From contig NC_018002.1 of the NCBI RefSeq assembly GCF_000265295.1, forward strand, positions 682,001-746,000: a DNA stretch of 64,000 bases, in the 5' to 3' direction. The position numbers and the translations under genes are program-made. Below, one piece after another: positions 46,501 to 53,025 of this stretch (position 1 is its first letter; every line of letters starts with the position of its first letter). Under the pieces are notes generated by a model. That model was given only the letters and a program-made list of their open reading frames with translations, was not told the origin of the DNA and searched no databases. Origin of the DNA: Sulfurospirillum barnesii SES-3 (GTDB lineage: Bacteria; Campylobacterota; Campylobacteria; Campylobacterales; Sulfurospirillaceae).

Positions 46501-48409
46501 TATGGCGGCGATGGGTCGAACCTTTGAATTTGAACATCCTTGTGCAAGATTCCGATTTGTTGAAACGTATGAAGAGAGCATTAATCTTTTTGATGTGTTT
46601 CATTTTCAAGGATTTAGATTTAGGGTTTCTAATGGGACTCTCCAGAGGTTGGAGATTGAAGAGTGTGGTATAGGGCAAGGGTTGGAGTTAAAAAACGGTG
46701 GTCAATATCTTATTACAGGGGGACTTGGTGGATTAGGTCTTTTTACTGCAGAATATGTGTCTAAAAAAGTTGATTGTGCATTCGTTTTGATGTCCCGTAG
46801 TGGATTTGCACCACAAGATGAGTGGAATTATCTCTCTGAGTTAAAAGGCATATCTGCGGATATTATAGAAAAGATACAAAAAGTAAAAAACAACCATTGT
46901 TCAGTGACAATTTTTAAAGGAGATGTCTCTTTGGAGCGTGATCTTGCACGCCTTAAAGAACAATTTGGTCATTTTGATGGGATTTTTCATGCCGCAGGTT
47001 CTGCTACAGAGAGGTTTTTTATCAAAAATGATTTAAACGCTTTTTTAAGAACAGTGTTACCAAAGGTCAGAGGAACACTTAACGTGCTTGAGATGTTTCA
47101 AGATACTGGTTTTTTTCTGCTCTTCTCATCGCTTTCTGGCTTGACATCGGCACCTGGTCAAGCAGGCTATTGTGCTGCAAATGCTTTTATGGATTCTTTG
47201 GCAGAAGATATGCCTGAAAAAATTCTTTCCGTGGGTTGGCCACGATGGAGTGAAGTTGGCATGGCAATTGGACTTACTAGCAAGGGGGATGATTATGAAG
47301 CTATAAACTTAAAAGAAGCATCTAGGATACTGGATATTCTTCCTGCGGGGGGATATGTTGCTGTTGGCAAAAGTCATGCGCCACTGAGACCTTTACTAGA
47401 AGAAGCCTCAGTGTTAAAAAGCTCACTCGTTGCTTCTGCAAAAACGAAGATGAGTAAGAGCGTTGAACTAACAGGTGCAGAATCATTTACGCACATGCAA
47501 ATAGATATTGGTACTATCTGGGCGGGTGAACTTGGATATGAAACAATTGATATTTATGAGGATTACGAAGATTTAGGTGGAGATTCGATTGCATCTCTTT
47601 CCATTCATGAAAAATTAGAAAAGAGCTTAGGCATAAGTCTTTCTTTTTCGGAGTTGTTTGAAAATAAAACAATTGCCACTATGGCTCAATACCTTGAGCA
47701 AAAAATTCACCAAAAGAATAAGCCAACAAAGGAGGATAATATCCTTGTTTTGAGGCAAAAAGGTGAACGAAAGATTATCTGTTTTCCACCAGGGACAGTT
47801 ATGGGAAATGTTTACGCTGGGGTAGCAACGGCTTTGAGTGGTTATGCGGTTTATGCTTTGAATTATATTCAGTCGAAGAATCCCCCAGAGTTGTTTGCAG
47901 ATATGACAGAGTCCGTTCAGCCAGAAGGTGAACTGATTTTACTAGGGTATTCTGTGGGGGGCAATTTAGCCTATGAAACAGCGAAGGTTCTTGAAAAAAG
48001 AGGCAGAAGGATTAGAGCACTTATCTTTTTGGACAACTTTCGACGACTTGAGCTTTTTGAACAAAGTGATGAAGCATACCAAAGGGGAGCAAGGGAGTAT
48101 TTGAGCATTCTTGAAAAAACACAAGGAAGCGACTTAGATAAAGAGGAGATTCTAGCAAGAATTGAACACTACGACAGATTCATTGATTCAAGACGTGAAC
48201 AAGATCTTATTAGTGCTCCAATTTATCTTATAAAGGCTGAAAAAAGTGCTGCCAATGCCCCAATGAAAATCTCACAAGATGCATGGGGTGAGCTTACAAC
48301 GCATTTTGAAATCTTTCAAGGAGATGGAAAACACATGGAGATGCTTTTTGGTGAATACTTCGAAAAAAATATTGAGATTATAAGAAGTATTTTAAACACA
48401 TTAAAGTAA
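43577..48409 (+). CDS. AT-less modular polyketide synthase (KS-DH-KR-ACP-TE)
   Basis: The 1610-residue enzyme takes over from the NRPS. KS about 22-440 has Cys190 (VDTACSSS), His322 (EAHGTAT) and His362 (KSNVGH). The 445-600 linker ends LPVYAFEATRRWF and contains no acyltransferase motif. DH about 615-880 has His644 (EHSVGDKCVMP, with D in place of the usual G) and Asp806 (MADAAL). KR about 1040-1260 has TGGLGGLG, Lys1163, Ser1185, Tyr1198 and Asn1202. ACP about 1305-1372 carries Ser1337 (LGGDSI). TE about 1390-1610 has Ser1459 (GYSVGG), Asp1486 and His1586. Malonyl loading must come from elsewhere (trans-AT or FabD). Expected chemistry: one C2 extension, ketoreduction, possible dehydration, and release. 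Confidence 0.92.
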   Translation: MKKKLDLKNAIKPDIEIKSEALKGDVAVVGIGIRVGDIVGPEDFFDALLRQREFVKKPSWQRMKDTEVFAETSSQEFAELAYIEEHDRFDNRFFKIPPHKAELMDPQEKILLQCAVEAAEDAGLGGDALSGTKTVVFAGGMGSFFVYENALKDMSDVNTLLELLTPSMSAARIAHFMNLKGGATVVDTACSSSLAAIFYAYRAVASGEYSAAFAVASKLILKPFAYSGVEIASKDGRTRAFDKEASGTGGGEAAAAVVLKSLERALSDGDDIYAVIKAGSLNHNGFSVNITAPDAKAQTELITSAWRNAQIKPEEINFIEAHGTATKIGDAIEIEALNAAFRRYTDKKAFCTVGSVKSNVGHTDNAAGIVGFIKAVLSVKNRIYPATVHFNEPHPAVDFNGSPVYATGVNVPLQSPIITAGVSAFGLSGTNVHMVLQNAPQKKQLPRPLPPYIFALSAKTEISLDMLIQKWAKSKLNAYHPADISATLLHGRGHYEVRVAFVFNTSEELLEKLQKLTTKEPCDVFQGVHSIVKDVRNLKEGALSVEKAKEIGHAMKNALKQGDFESALALYVKGAEPSFDGVFKDAYTSKLHLPVYAFEATRRWFSHQKEVRFSLSGTDRVTTGVFTVFRSFISFTSDSLVGEHSVGDKCVMPASGIIDQIFDAAEKHYGHLEYRIEALKLLTFLEIPKEGSSEVVIHVSTTQDAEECSLMQNIGGSWKVCAQWRMHKGKSLPLKSKETDIENRYPEKYFSKERFANQMGGVVVSDKWNCIEYAGKRGESAASILQVPRDDRSFSGAFLFYPPMADAALNFHPEAKNGIPASFGRIEFFKPLGTACLSFAKLKEKSDKYVVLSIVITDNNGEPCVVIDDYTLRLSTSEGYLHKKVWNSLGKIAPKVFEDVFVFEESDAEKPLFQERLKQIYSVASVRIVYKVNTLNKPEKTLRTLFDFLCSLSKMEGKIELIISADERTHLLHGAMAAMGRTFEFEHPCARFRFVETYEESINLFDVFHFQGFRFRVSNGTLQRLEIEECGIGQGLELKNGGQYLITGGLGGLGLFTAEYVSKKVDCAFVLMSRSGFAPQDEWNYLSELKGISADIIEKIQKVKNNHCSVTIFKGDVSLERDLARLKEQFGHFDGIFHAAGSATERFFIKNDLNAFLRTVLPKVRGTLNVLEMFQDTGFFLLFSSLSGLTSAPGQAGYCAANAFMDSLAEDMPEKILSVGWPRWSEVGMAIGLTSKGDDYEAINLKEASRILDILPAGGYVAVGKSHAPLRPLLEEASVLKSSLVASAKTKMSKSVELTGAESFTHMQIDIGTIWAGELGYETIDIYEDYEDLGGDSIASLSIHEKLEKSLGISLSFSELFENKTIATMAQYLEQKIHQKNKPTKEDNILVLRQKGERKIICFPPGTVMGNVYAGVATALSGYAVYALNYIQSKNPPELFADMTESVQPEGELILLGYSVGGNLAYETAKVLEKRGRRIRALIFLDNFRRLELFEQSDEAYQRGAREYLSILEKTQGSDLDKEEILARIEHYDRFIDSRREQDLISAPIYLIKAEKSAANAPMKISQDAWGELTTHFEIFQGDGKHMEMLFGEYFEKNIEIIRSILNTLK

Positions 48410-48440
48410 TTGCTATTTATCTTACTATAAATAGCAATTA
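48407..48440. promoter_or_regulatory. Perfect 14-bp inverted repeat between PKS and second DUF697 gene
   Basis: TAATTGCTATTTAT (48407-48420) pairs perfectly with ATAAATAGCAATTA (48427-48440) around the loop CTTACT. It begins at the PKS stop codon and no T run follows, so it is more likely a stabiliser, processing site or partial attenuator than a full terminator. It lies 20 bases before the next ATG, whose ribosome-binding site AAAGGAG is outside the stem. Confidence 0.6.
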
Positions 48441-48460
48441 CACTCTTAAAGGAGACGAAG

Positions 48461-48982
48461 ATGGCAACAGAAGTAAAAGAAGAAAAAGTGGTAGAAGGAT
48501 CCGTTTTTGAAACGGTAAGTTTCGATGAGAGAAAACAAAAAACTGACGAGATTGTCAAGCGTCATGTGTACGGTGCTATGGGTGTAGGGCTTGTACCTAT
48601 TCCTCTCATAGATTTTATTGGTGTGACAAGTGTTCAAGTGGATATGCTCTCAACATTGGCGCAATATTATGGTGTGACATTCAAAAAAGAGATGGCAAAA
48701 AATCTGATAGGATCTCTTGTCGGTGGAGCTGTTCCTGCTGGATTGGGAATGCCCATTGCTAGTATTCTTAAGGGCATACCACTTGTAGGTCAAACGGTGG
48801 GCGCTCTTGGAATGTCTATGGTTGCTGGTGCTTCAACGTATGCCGTAGGTAGAGTGTTTGTCCAACATTTTGAATCAGGTGGAACATTTTTAAGTTTTGA
48901 TCCTGGTGCGGTAAGAGAGTATTTTAAAGAAGAGTTTAATATAGGCAAAACAGTCGCAAAAGAAGCCTCTGCAAAGAAATAA
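48461..48982 (+). CDS. DUF697 family membrane-associated protein, copy 2
   Basis: The 173-residue paralogue of the protein at 32756-33244 shares the order GxGLxPxPxxD, a central hydrophobic hairpin (LVGQTVGALGMSMVAGAST), GRVFVQHFESGGTFLSFDPG and a C-terminal charged helix. The N-terminus carries an extra acidic/charged stretch. AAAGGAGACGAAG precedes the ATG. The two copies bracket the exporter and synthase genes within one operon. No GTPase domain is attached, unlike YcjF-type arrangements. Function is unknown; a membrane-scaffold or product-tolerance role is a guess. Confidence 0.82.
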   Translation: MATEVKEEKVVEGSVFETVSFDERKQKTDEIVKRHVYGAMGVGLVPIPLIDFIGVTSVQVDMLSTLAQYYGVTFKKEMAKNLIGSLVGGAVPAGLGMPIASILKGIPLVGQTVGALGMSMVAGASTYAVGRVFVQHFESGGTFLSFDPGAVREYFKEEFNIGKTVAKEASAKK

Positions 48983-48984
48983 CG

Positions 48985-49149
48985 ATGAGCTTATTTCTTT
49001 ATATTTTTCTTTGCCTTGCAATAGGGGTATTTGGTCTGAACAAGAAGTTGGGATTTTGGGGCTATTTTTTTGCATCACTTTTGCTGACACCTCTTCTTGG
49101 GATTATCTTGCTCCTTGCATCAGGAGAGAAGAAAAGCAGAACCGATTAA
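48985..49149 (+). CDS. 54-residue two-helix membrane protein
   Basis: This short frame begins 2 bases after the second DUF697 stop (TAACGATG), and its stop is 3 bases before the PPTase ATG. Such tight packing supports it as a real gene. The product has two hydrophobic helices (about 2-17 and 25-46) linked by LNKKLGFWG, and a basic tail GEKKSRTD. It resembles small superinfection-immunity or SPFH-partner-like two-helix proteins only in size. I do not recognise a family. Confidence 0.65.
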   Translation: MSLFLYIFLCLAIGVFGLNKKLGFWGYFFASLLLTPLLGIILLLASGEKKSRTD

Positions 49150-49152
49150 GTC

Positions 49153-49788
49153 ATGCACCTTGAAACTGTCTTACTACGGTATTGCCTTTTTGATGCGTAT
49201 GGCGAAGCTAACCCGTGGGTGTCTCTTATGCCTGAATGCAACAGGAAAAGATGCACCCACTTTAGGAAGGACGAATCAAAAATAAATCATGCAGCTGTTA
49301 GGCTCTTACTTGCATGTGCATTGGGCAAAAAAAGAGACATTATTGCTAAGATTAGAAAAACGGATGCAGGAAAGCCTTTTATAGATAAAATGCCTTTTTT
49401 TAGCTTGAGTCATACAACAAAAGCTGTAGCGGTAAGTACATGTAAAAATCAGCCCACAGGTGTTGATGCAGAGTTATTAAGGCACATTGATGTTAATGAT
49501 TTTAGCCACTATTTATCAAGGGAAGAGAAGGATAAGATTAAGGGTTCATCTGAGGAGTTTTTAAGGCTGTGGTGTACGAAAGAAGCTGTTTTTAAAGCAG
49601 CTGGAACTGGACTGCGTGAACCTTTTACGGATGTGGTTGTTATGCCAGATTTTGCTCTTTTTGATCATAACACATGGTACTATAAAACCTTGATTGTGGA
49701 GAGTGTGGTAATGAGTGTTTGTTGTGCAAGACCTTTTAAGATTGATATACAAGAGCTTAAACCGTGCGAATTACGGGCTTTAGATTAA
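49153..49788 (+). CDS. Sfp-type 4'-phosphopantetheinyl transferase
   Basis: The 211-residue enzyme transfers phosphopantetheine from CoA to the Ser of carrier domains, here presumably T1, T2 and the ACP. Core motifs are SLSH (84-87), GVDAE (103-107, Mg ligands D105 and E107) and LWCTKEAVFKAAG (Lys143, Glu144). It is the broad-specificity two-lobed type, as needed for secondary metabolism, rather than the short AcpS type. Its place after the synthases in the same operon makes it the cognate activator. A TACATGTA copy lies at 49437. Confidence 0.92.
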   Translation: MHLETVLLRYCLFDAYGEANPWVSLMPECNRKRCTHFRKDESKINHAAVRLLLACALGKKRDIIAKIRKTDAGKPFIDKMPFFSLSHTTKAVAVSTCKNQPTGVDAELLRHIDVNDFSHYLSREEKDKIKGSSEEFLRLWCTKEAVFKAAGTGLREPFTDVVVMPDFALFDHNTWYYKTLIVESVVMSVCCARPFKIDIQELKPCELRALD

Positions 49789-49866
49789 ATGCAAAAGAGT
49801 AAGACGCTTATTTTAGCTTAGTGTGTTAGAGTAGTTTTTTATTTACATGTTAAAAGGGTATTATGA

Positions 49867-50664
49867 ATGAGGTTTTTTTTAATTTTTCTGTTTCTTGTTA
49901 CAACGATGTTTGCCAAAGCGCCCAGAGGATTACATGAGATTATCAAAAGTGGTTACATAGAAGTTGGAGTGTATTATCAAGATATTTATCCCTTTTTTAT
50001 GAAAAACAAAGAAGGGCAACTGACGGGTTATGATATTGATATGGCGCTAGAGATAGGAAAAGAGCTTGGGGTAAAGGTCATTTTCAATAGAGAAGCAACC
50101 ACCTTTAGTGGCTTAGTTAATATGGTTGTGGAGGGGACGGTTGATGTGGCAATATCCGAATTGAGTGCTACTTTACAGCGTGCAACAAACGTGATGTTTA
50201 GCACACCTTATGTGGTTCTAAATCACGGCATTTTTTTCAACCGTATGTCCATGGCAAAATTAAAAAATCAACATAAAAACCAGTGGAAAGAAAAGCTAGC
50301 CAGCTCTGAAATTATTATAGCAACCAGACGAGACACGGCTTATGAAACTTACGTTAAAAATACCTTTTCACATGCACAAATAGTCACTTTTGTAGAATGG
50401 GAAGAGGTGATTGATGCTGTTATCCGTGGTGAAGCTGATTGTGCTTATTATGATGAGGTTGAGATAAAAAAACTTATTCAACAACAGCCAAATTTAGCAT
50501 TAAAAGGCAAAGCTATTATTGTTAAAGATAAGGCAGACCCCATTGCCATGGCGGTCAATCAACAAAACATGCACCTTCTCCAATGGCTCAATTTGTATCT
50601 TGCAGGAAAAGAGAAAGTGACACCAGACAGTTTGTTAGAAAAATACAGAAAAGAGCTTCCATGA
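49867..50664 (+). CDS. Family 3 extracellular solute-binding protein (amino acid type)
   Basis: The 265-residue exported protein has a signal peptide (residues 1-17, ending TTMFAKA). A type II periplasmic binding fold follows: GYIEVGVYYQDIYPFF, GYDIDMALEIGKELG, VDVAISELSATLQRA and IATRRDTAYETYVK. Such proteins bind polar amino acids. An acid-binding Arg is plausible within TRRDTA. No ABC permease follows; instead a symporter overlaps its end by 4 bases. The 78-base gap before it could hold an internal promoter, but no strong -10 is seen. Confidence 0.85.
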   Translation: MRFFLIFLFLVTTMFAKAPRGLHEIIKSGYIEVGVYYQDIYPFFMKNKEGQLTGYDIDMALEIGKELGVKVIFNREATTFSGLVNMVVEGTVDVAISELSATLQRATNVMFSTPYVVLNHGIFFNRMSMAKLKNQHKNQWKEKLASSEIIIATRRDTAYETYVKNTFSHAQIVTFVEWEEVIDAVIRGEADCAYYDEVEIKKLIQQQPNLALKGKAIIVKDKADPIAMAVNQQNMHLLQWLNLYLAGKEKVTPDSLLEKYRKELP

Positions 50665-51983
50665 AAAACGGTGTTTCTTTAGGAAAAAAAATATTCCTTT
50701 TTTTGAGGACTCCTTATGCTATTGTCATTGGCACGCTATTTGGTATTTGGATAGGCATTGCAAGTAAAGATATTTCTTTGTTGATTGCTCCTGTTGGTGA
50801 AATTTACCTTACTATTTTGCAACTGTGTGTTTTTCCTATTTTAATATCTGCAATTACAGTTTGTGTTTTTAAACTCTTGTCCACCGATGATTTTTCAAAG
50901 TATTTATCAAAAATGCTTGTGGTATTTGGCTTTGGTTTTTTGATGATAACTACAAGTGGTGTTTTGGTGACACTTCTTTTCACCCCTGGCGAAATAAAAA
51001 ATACCACTGAAGATGGTCTTGGTGAGCTTATGATACACAGCTCAAACACAAGCGTGATACTTCAAAACAGTACCTATGAAGAGATTTCTCTTTATGGCAC
51101 AGGTGTTGCTGATACTTCACAGGATATGGTGAATTTTTTTATTCAACTCGTCCCAAAGAATATTTTCGAAGCACTGGTCGAGGGAAATAGTATTCAAGTG
51201 CTTATATTTTCCATCATCCTAGGGTTGTCACTGGGAGTTATTGGTGTTCAAAAAGCCAAAACTGCTGTGGATTTTTTTGATTCTATATTTGAAGCATTTT
51301 CAAAAGTTGTTATGGGCTTGATGTACCTTTTGCCTTTTGCTCTTTGCTCATTATTGGCAAAAAGTATTAGTTCGACAGGAAGTGATTTTTTATTTGCAGT
51401 AGCAGGGCTTTTGGTGATGATTCTGGGTATTTGCCTTGTAGGGATTATTATGGGCTTTATGGTTATTAATTTTCGGACTTCGCATTTAACAACGCTTCAA
51501 ACCTTAAAAGCTTTAAGGGAACCCTTACTTGTGGCACTGGTTACGGCAAATGGTTTAGCTACGATACCATCCATTCTTCATTCACTGACAAAAGAGATGC
51601 GTTATGATGAAGAAAAGGTAGCGTTGATTGTGCCTATTGGTATTATCCTTGGGCGATTTGGAACTATGACGGTTTTTTCGATTATGGGCATATACTTAGC
51701 ACAAGTATATGCATTGGAACTGAGCTTTGCACAAATTGCATTTGTTATTTTCAGCTCGATTTTAGCAGGCATAGCAACAGCTGGGACACCAGCAGCAATT
51801 ACGGTTATCTCTATTGCCATTGTCCTTACTCCTTTGGGATTACCTGTAGAAACAGCTATTGCGATAATGCTTTTAATGAATCCTATTATTGACCCCTTGC
51901 TTACGGTTTTAAATGTGATGAGCAATATGCTTGCCACCACGCTTATAGCAAAGAATAAGGAGTTTCAACCGTATGGAGAATGA
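50661..51983 (+). CDS. Sodium/dicarboxylate or glutamate symporter (SDF/DAACS family)
   Basis: The 440-residue transporter starts at the ATG at 50661, coupled to the preceding stop (ATGA). It shows eight membrane helices and two re-entrant loops; the tip motifs are divergent (ANGLATIPS in place of SSSATLP) and AGTPAAITV is typical. The family imports glutamate, aspartate or C4-dicarboxylates with Na+ or H+. Given a Glu-type A domain in the same operon, glutamate supply is a possible role, but product uptake or self-protection cannot be excluded. The MTase gene overlaps its end by 11 bases. Confidence 0.83.
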   Translation: MKNGVSLGKKIFLFLRTPYAIVIGTLFGIWIGIASKDISLLIAPVGEIYLTILQLCVFPILISAITVCVFKLLSTDDFSKYLSKMLVVFGFGFLMITTSGVLVTLLFTPGEIKNTTEDGLGELMIHSSNTSVILQNSTYEEISLYGTGVADTSQDMVNFFIQLVPKNIFEALVEGNSIQVLIFSIILGLSLGVIGVQKAKTAVDFFDSIFEAFSKVVMGLMYLLPFALCSLLAKSISSTGSDFLFAVAGLLVMILGICLVGIIMGFMVINFRTSHLTTLQTLKALREPLLVALVTANGLATIPSILHSLTKEMRYDEEKVALIVPIGIILGRFGTMTVFSIMGIYLAQVYALELSFAQIAFVIFSSILAGIATAGTPAAITVISIAIVLTPLGLPVETAIAIMLLMNPIIDPLLTVLNVMSNMLATTLIAKNKEFQPYGE

Positions 51984-52668
51984 GGTTTTTGAATGTACGG
52001 AAGAGAGCCTTTTTTATCAAAAGTGTTTAGAAGAGTTGGTGTTCAAAAACGCTTACAATTTCAAGACCATCGTGGAGTTTGGATCAGGTGATGGGATGCC
52101 CGTTATTGAGGCTATGACCCGTTGCCATTTTGATGGTTTTGTGTATGGGTTTGAATACAGCGCAAAGGCTTACGAGATGCTCCTAGAAAATATAACAAAA
52201 ATACATTTTTGTGAAAAATATAGAGTCAAAAATCAATCTTTTTTTGATGCCAAACTTCCTAAAGCCGAGGTTGTTATTGCAAATCCCCCTTATATTCCTT
52301 ATCTCTCAAGCGATATGTTACTCCCTCATTTGTGGGGTGGTGAAAAGGGGTGTACGATAAGCAAAGAGATTTTACATGTAGACATACCAAATGTGATGAT
52401 GCTTATAGCATCGTATTCAAATCCGATTGAGCTTATAAACTATGCCCATTCTTTAGGGTACCGTGTCGCTGATTTTTTGATGATAAATATGTCTTATGGT
52501 GTCTACTCAAGTGAGCCTAAAATAAAGGAGTACAGAGAGAGATTGGCGACTGAGCATTGCGCTTTTTTTCACAAGGACTATTACAAAGTTGCGGGTGTTC
52601 TCTTTCAAAAAAAGAGCCCTTTTAACGATAAAAAAGAAGCACTTATAGCTCAGTTAATACATTTTTAA
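51973..52668 (+). CDS. Class I SAM-dependent methyltransferase with NPPY motif
   Basis: The 231-residue product has SAM-binding motif I VEFGSGDG (about 36-43), an acidic residue at the end of strand 2 (GFEYS), and the catalytic IANPPYIPYLS (about 103-113). NPPY enzymes methylate planar nitrogen: adenine N6 in DNA, or the Gln side chain of release factors by PrmC. It is shorter than PrmC and lacks its N-terminal helical domain. As the last gene of the operon it may tailor the product, or it could be an unrelated protein methylase. A TACATGTA copy lies at 52373. Confidence 0.75.
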   Translation: MENEVFECTEESLFYQKCLEELVFKNAYNFKTIVEFGSGDGMPVIEAMTRCHFDGFVYGFEYSAKAYEMLLENITKIHFCEKYRVKNQSFFDAKLPKAEVVIANPPYIPYLSSDMLLPHLWGGEKGCTISKEILHVDIPNVMMLIASYSNPIELINYAHSLGYRVADFLMINMSYGVYSSEPKIKEYRERLATEHCAFFHKDYYKVAGVLFQKKSPFNDKKEALIAQLIHF

Positions 52669-52758
52669 AAAATTAAAACCTTGGTAGAGCGGACTATGTA
52701 TCGAGTGTGACCCAACCAATGATGCATCATTTAATGGCAATTTTTTAATTTTACCCAT

Positions 52759-52796
52759 TCTTCATTTTTTCTTCATTTTTTTTTATTATGATTTTT
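52759..52796. repeat. Right 38-bp direct repeat flanking the NRPS-PKS cluster
   Basis: This is the second copy of the repeat at 32594-32631, in the same orientation, with 36 of 38 identical bases. It lies 90 bases after the methyltransferase stop. Like the left copy it contains CTTCATTTTTT twice in tandem. Confidence 0.85.
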
Positions 52797-52954
52797 TATA
52801 AAAAATTATAAGAAAGAATACCCCATGCGCAACACGTACCTACAAAGGTGTGATGTGTCAACACTTAATGATACACAGAAATAAATGCCACCATGCAAAA
52901 CGAAAATGGCACATAAGAGAGCAGACAACTTAGTGAGAAAGGGATGGGTGTATT

Positions 52955-52980
52955 AGGCTTTACATGTAAAGCCTTTCTTA
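52955..52980 (+). terminator. 20-base perfect palindrome with T-rich tail
   Basis: AGGCTTTACATGTAAAGCCT is perfectly self-complementary and can form an 8-bp stem with a CATG loop. TTTCTTA follows on the + strand, as expected for an intrinsic terminator. It is the longest symmetric TACATGTA copy in the window and sits before the crp-type gene. Confidence 0.65.
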
Positions 52981-53025
52981 AAAACAATACGCTACCATGC
53001 AGAACTCTTTTTGAAGGATTTTGGT

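Larger units (their letters stand above)
52669..53025. other. Right-hand junction region without a protein gene
   Basis: These 357 bases contain, in order: TTGGTAGAGCGGA (52681-52693, like a tRNA D-arm), the perfect palindrome AATGATGCATCATT (52718-52731), the right 38-bp direct repeat (52759-52796), a -10-like TATAAG (52807-52812), an uncoding stretch with only a 19-codon frame (52825-52884), and the palindromic hairpin at 52955-52974. The promoter-like start and hairpin end could define a small transcript of about 150 bases. No conserved RNA family is recognised. Confidence 0.5.

Noticed and set aside
32747-52668. Siderophore cluster interpretation
   Set aside because: The SyrD/PvdE-type exporter suggested it, but there is no TonB receptor, no catechol or hydroxamate gene, and the A-domain codes do not fit.
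52681-52693. TTGGTAGAGCGGA resembling a tRNA D-arm, as a possible tRNA remnant at the island edge
   Set aside because: Only 13 bases match; no acceptor, anticodon or T-arm remnant is seen beside it, so chance is likely.
52825-52884. 19-codon ATG frame after the right direct repeat
   Set aside because: No ribosome-binding site, no recognisable product and a very short length. I treat the stretch as non-coding.
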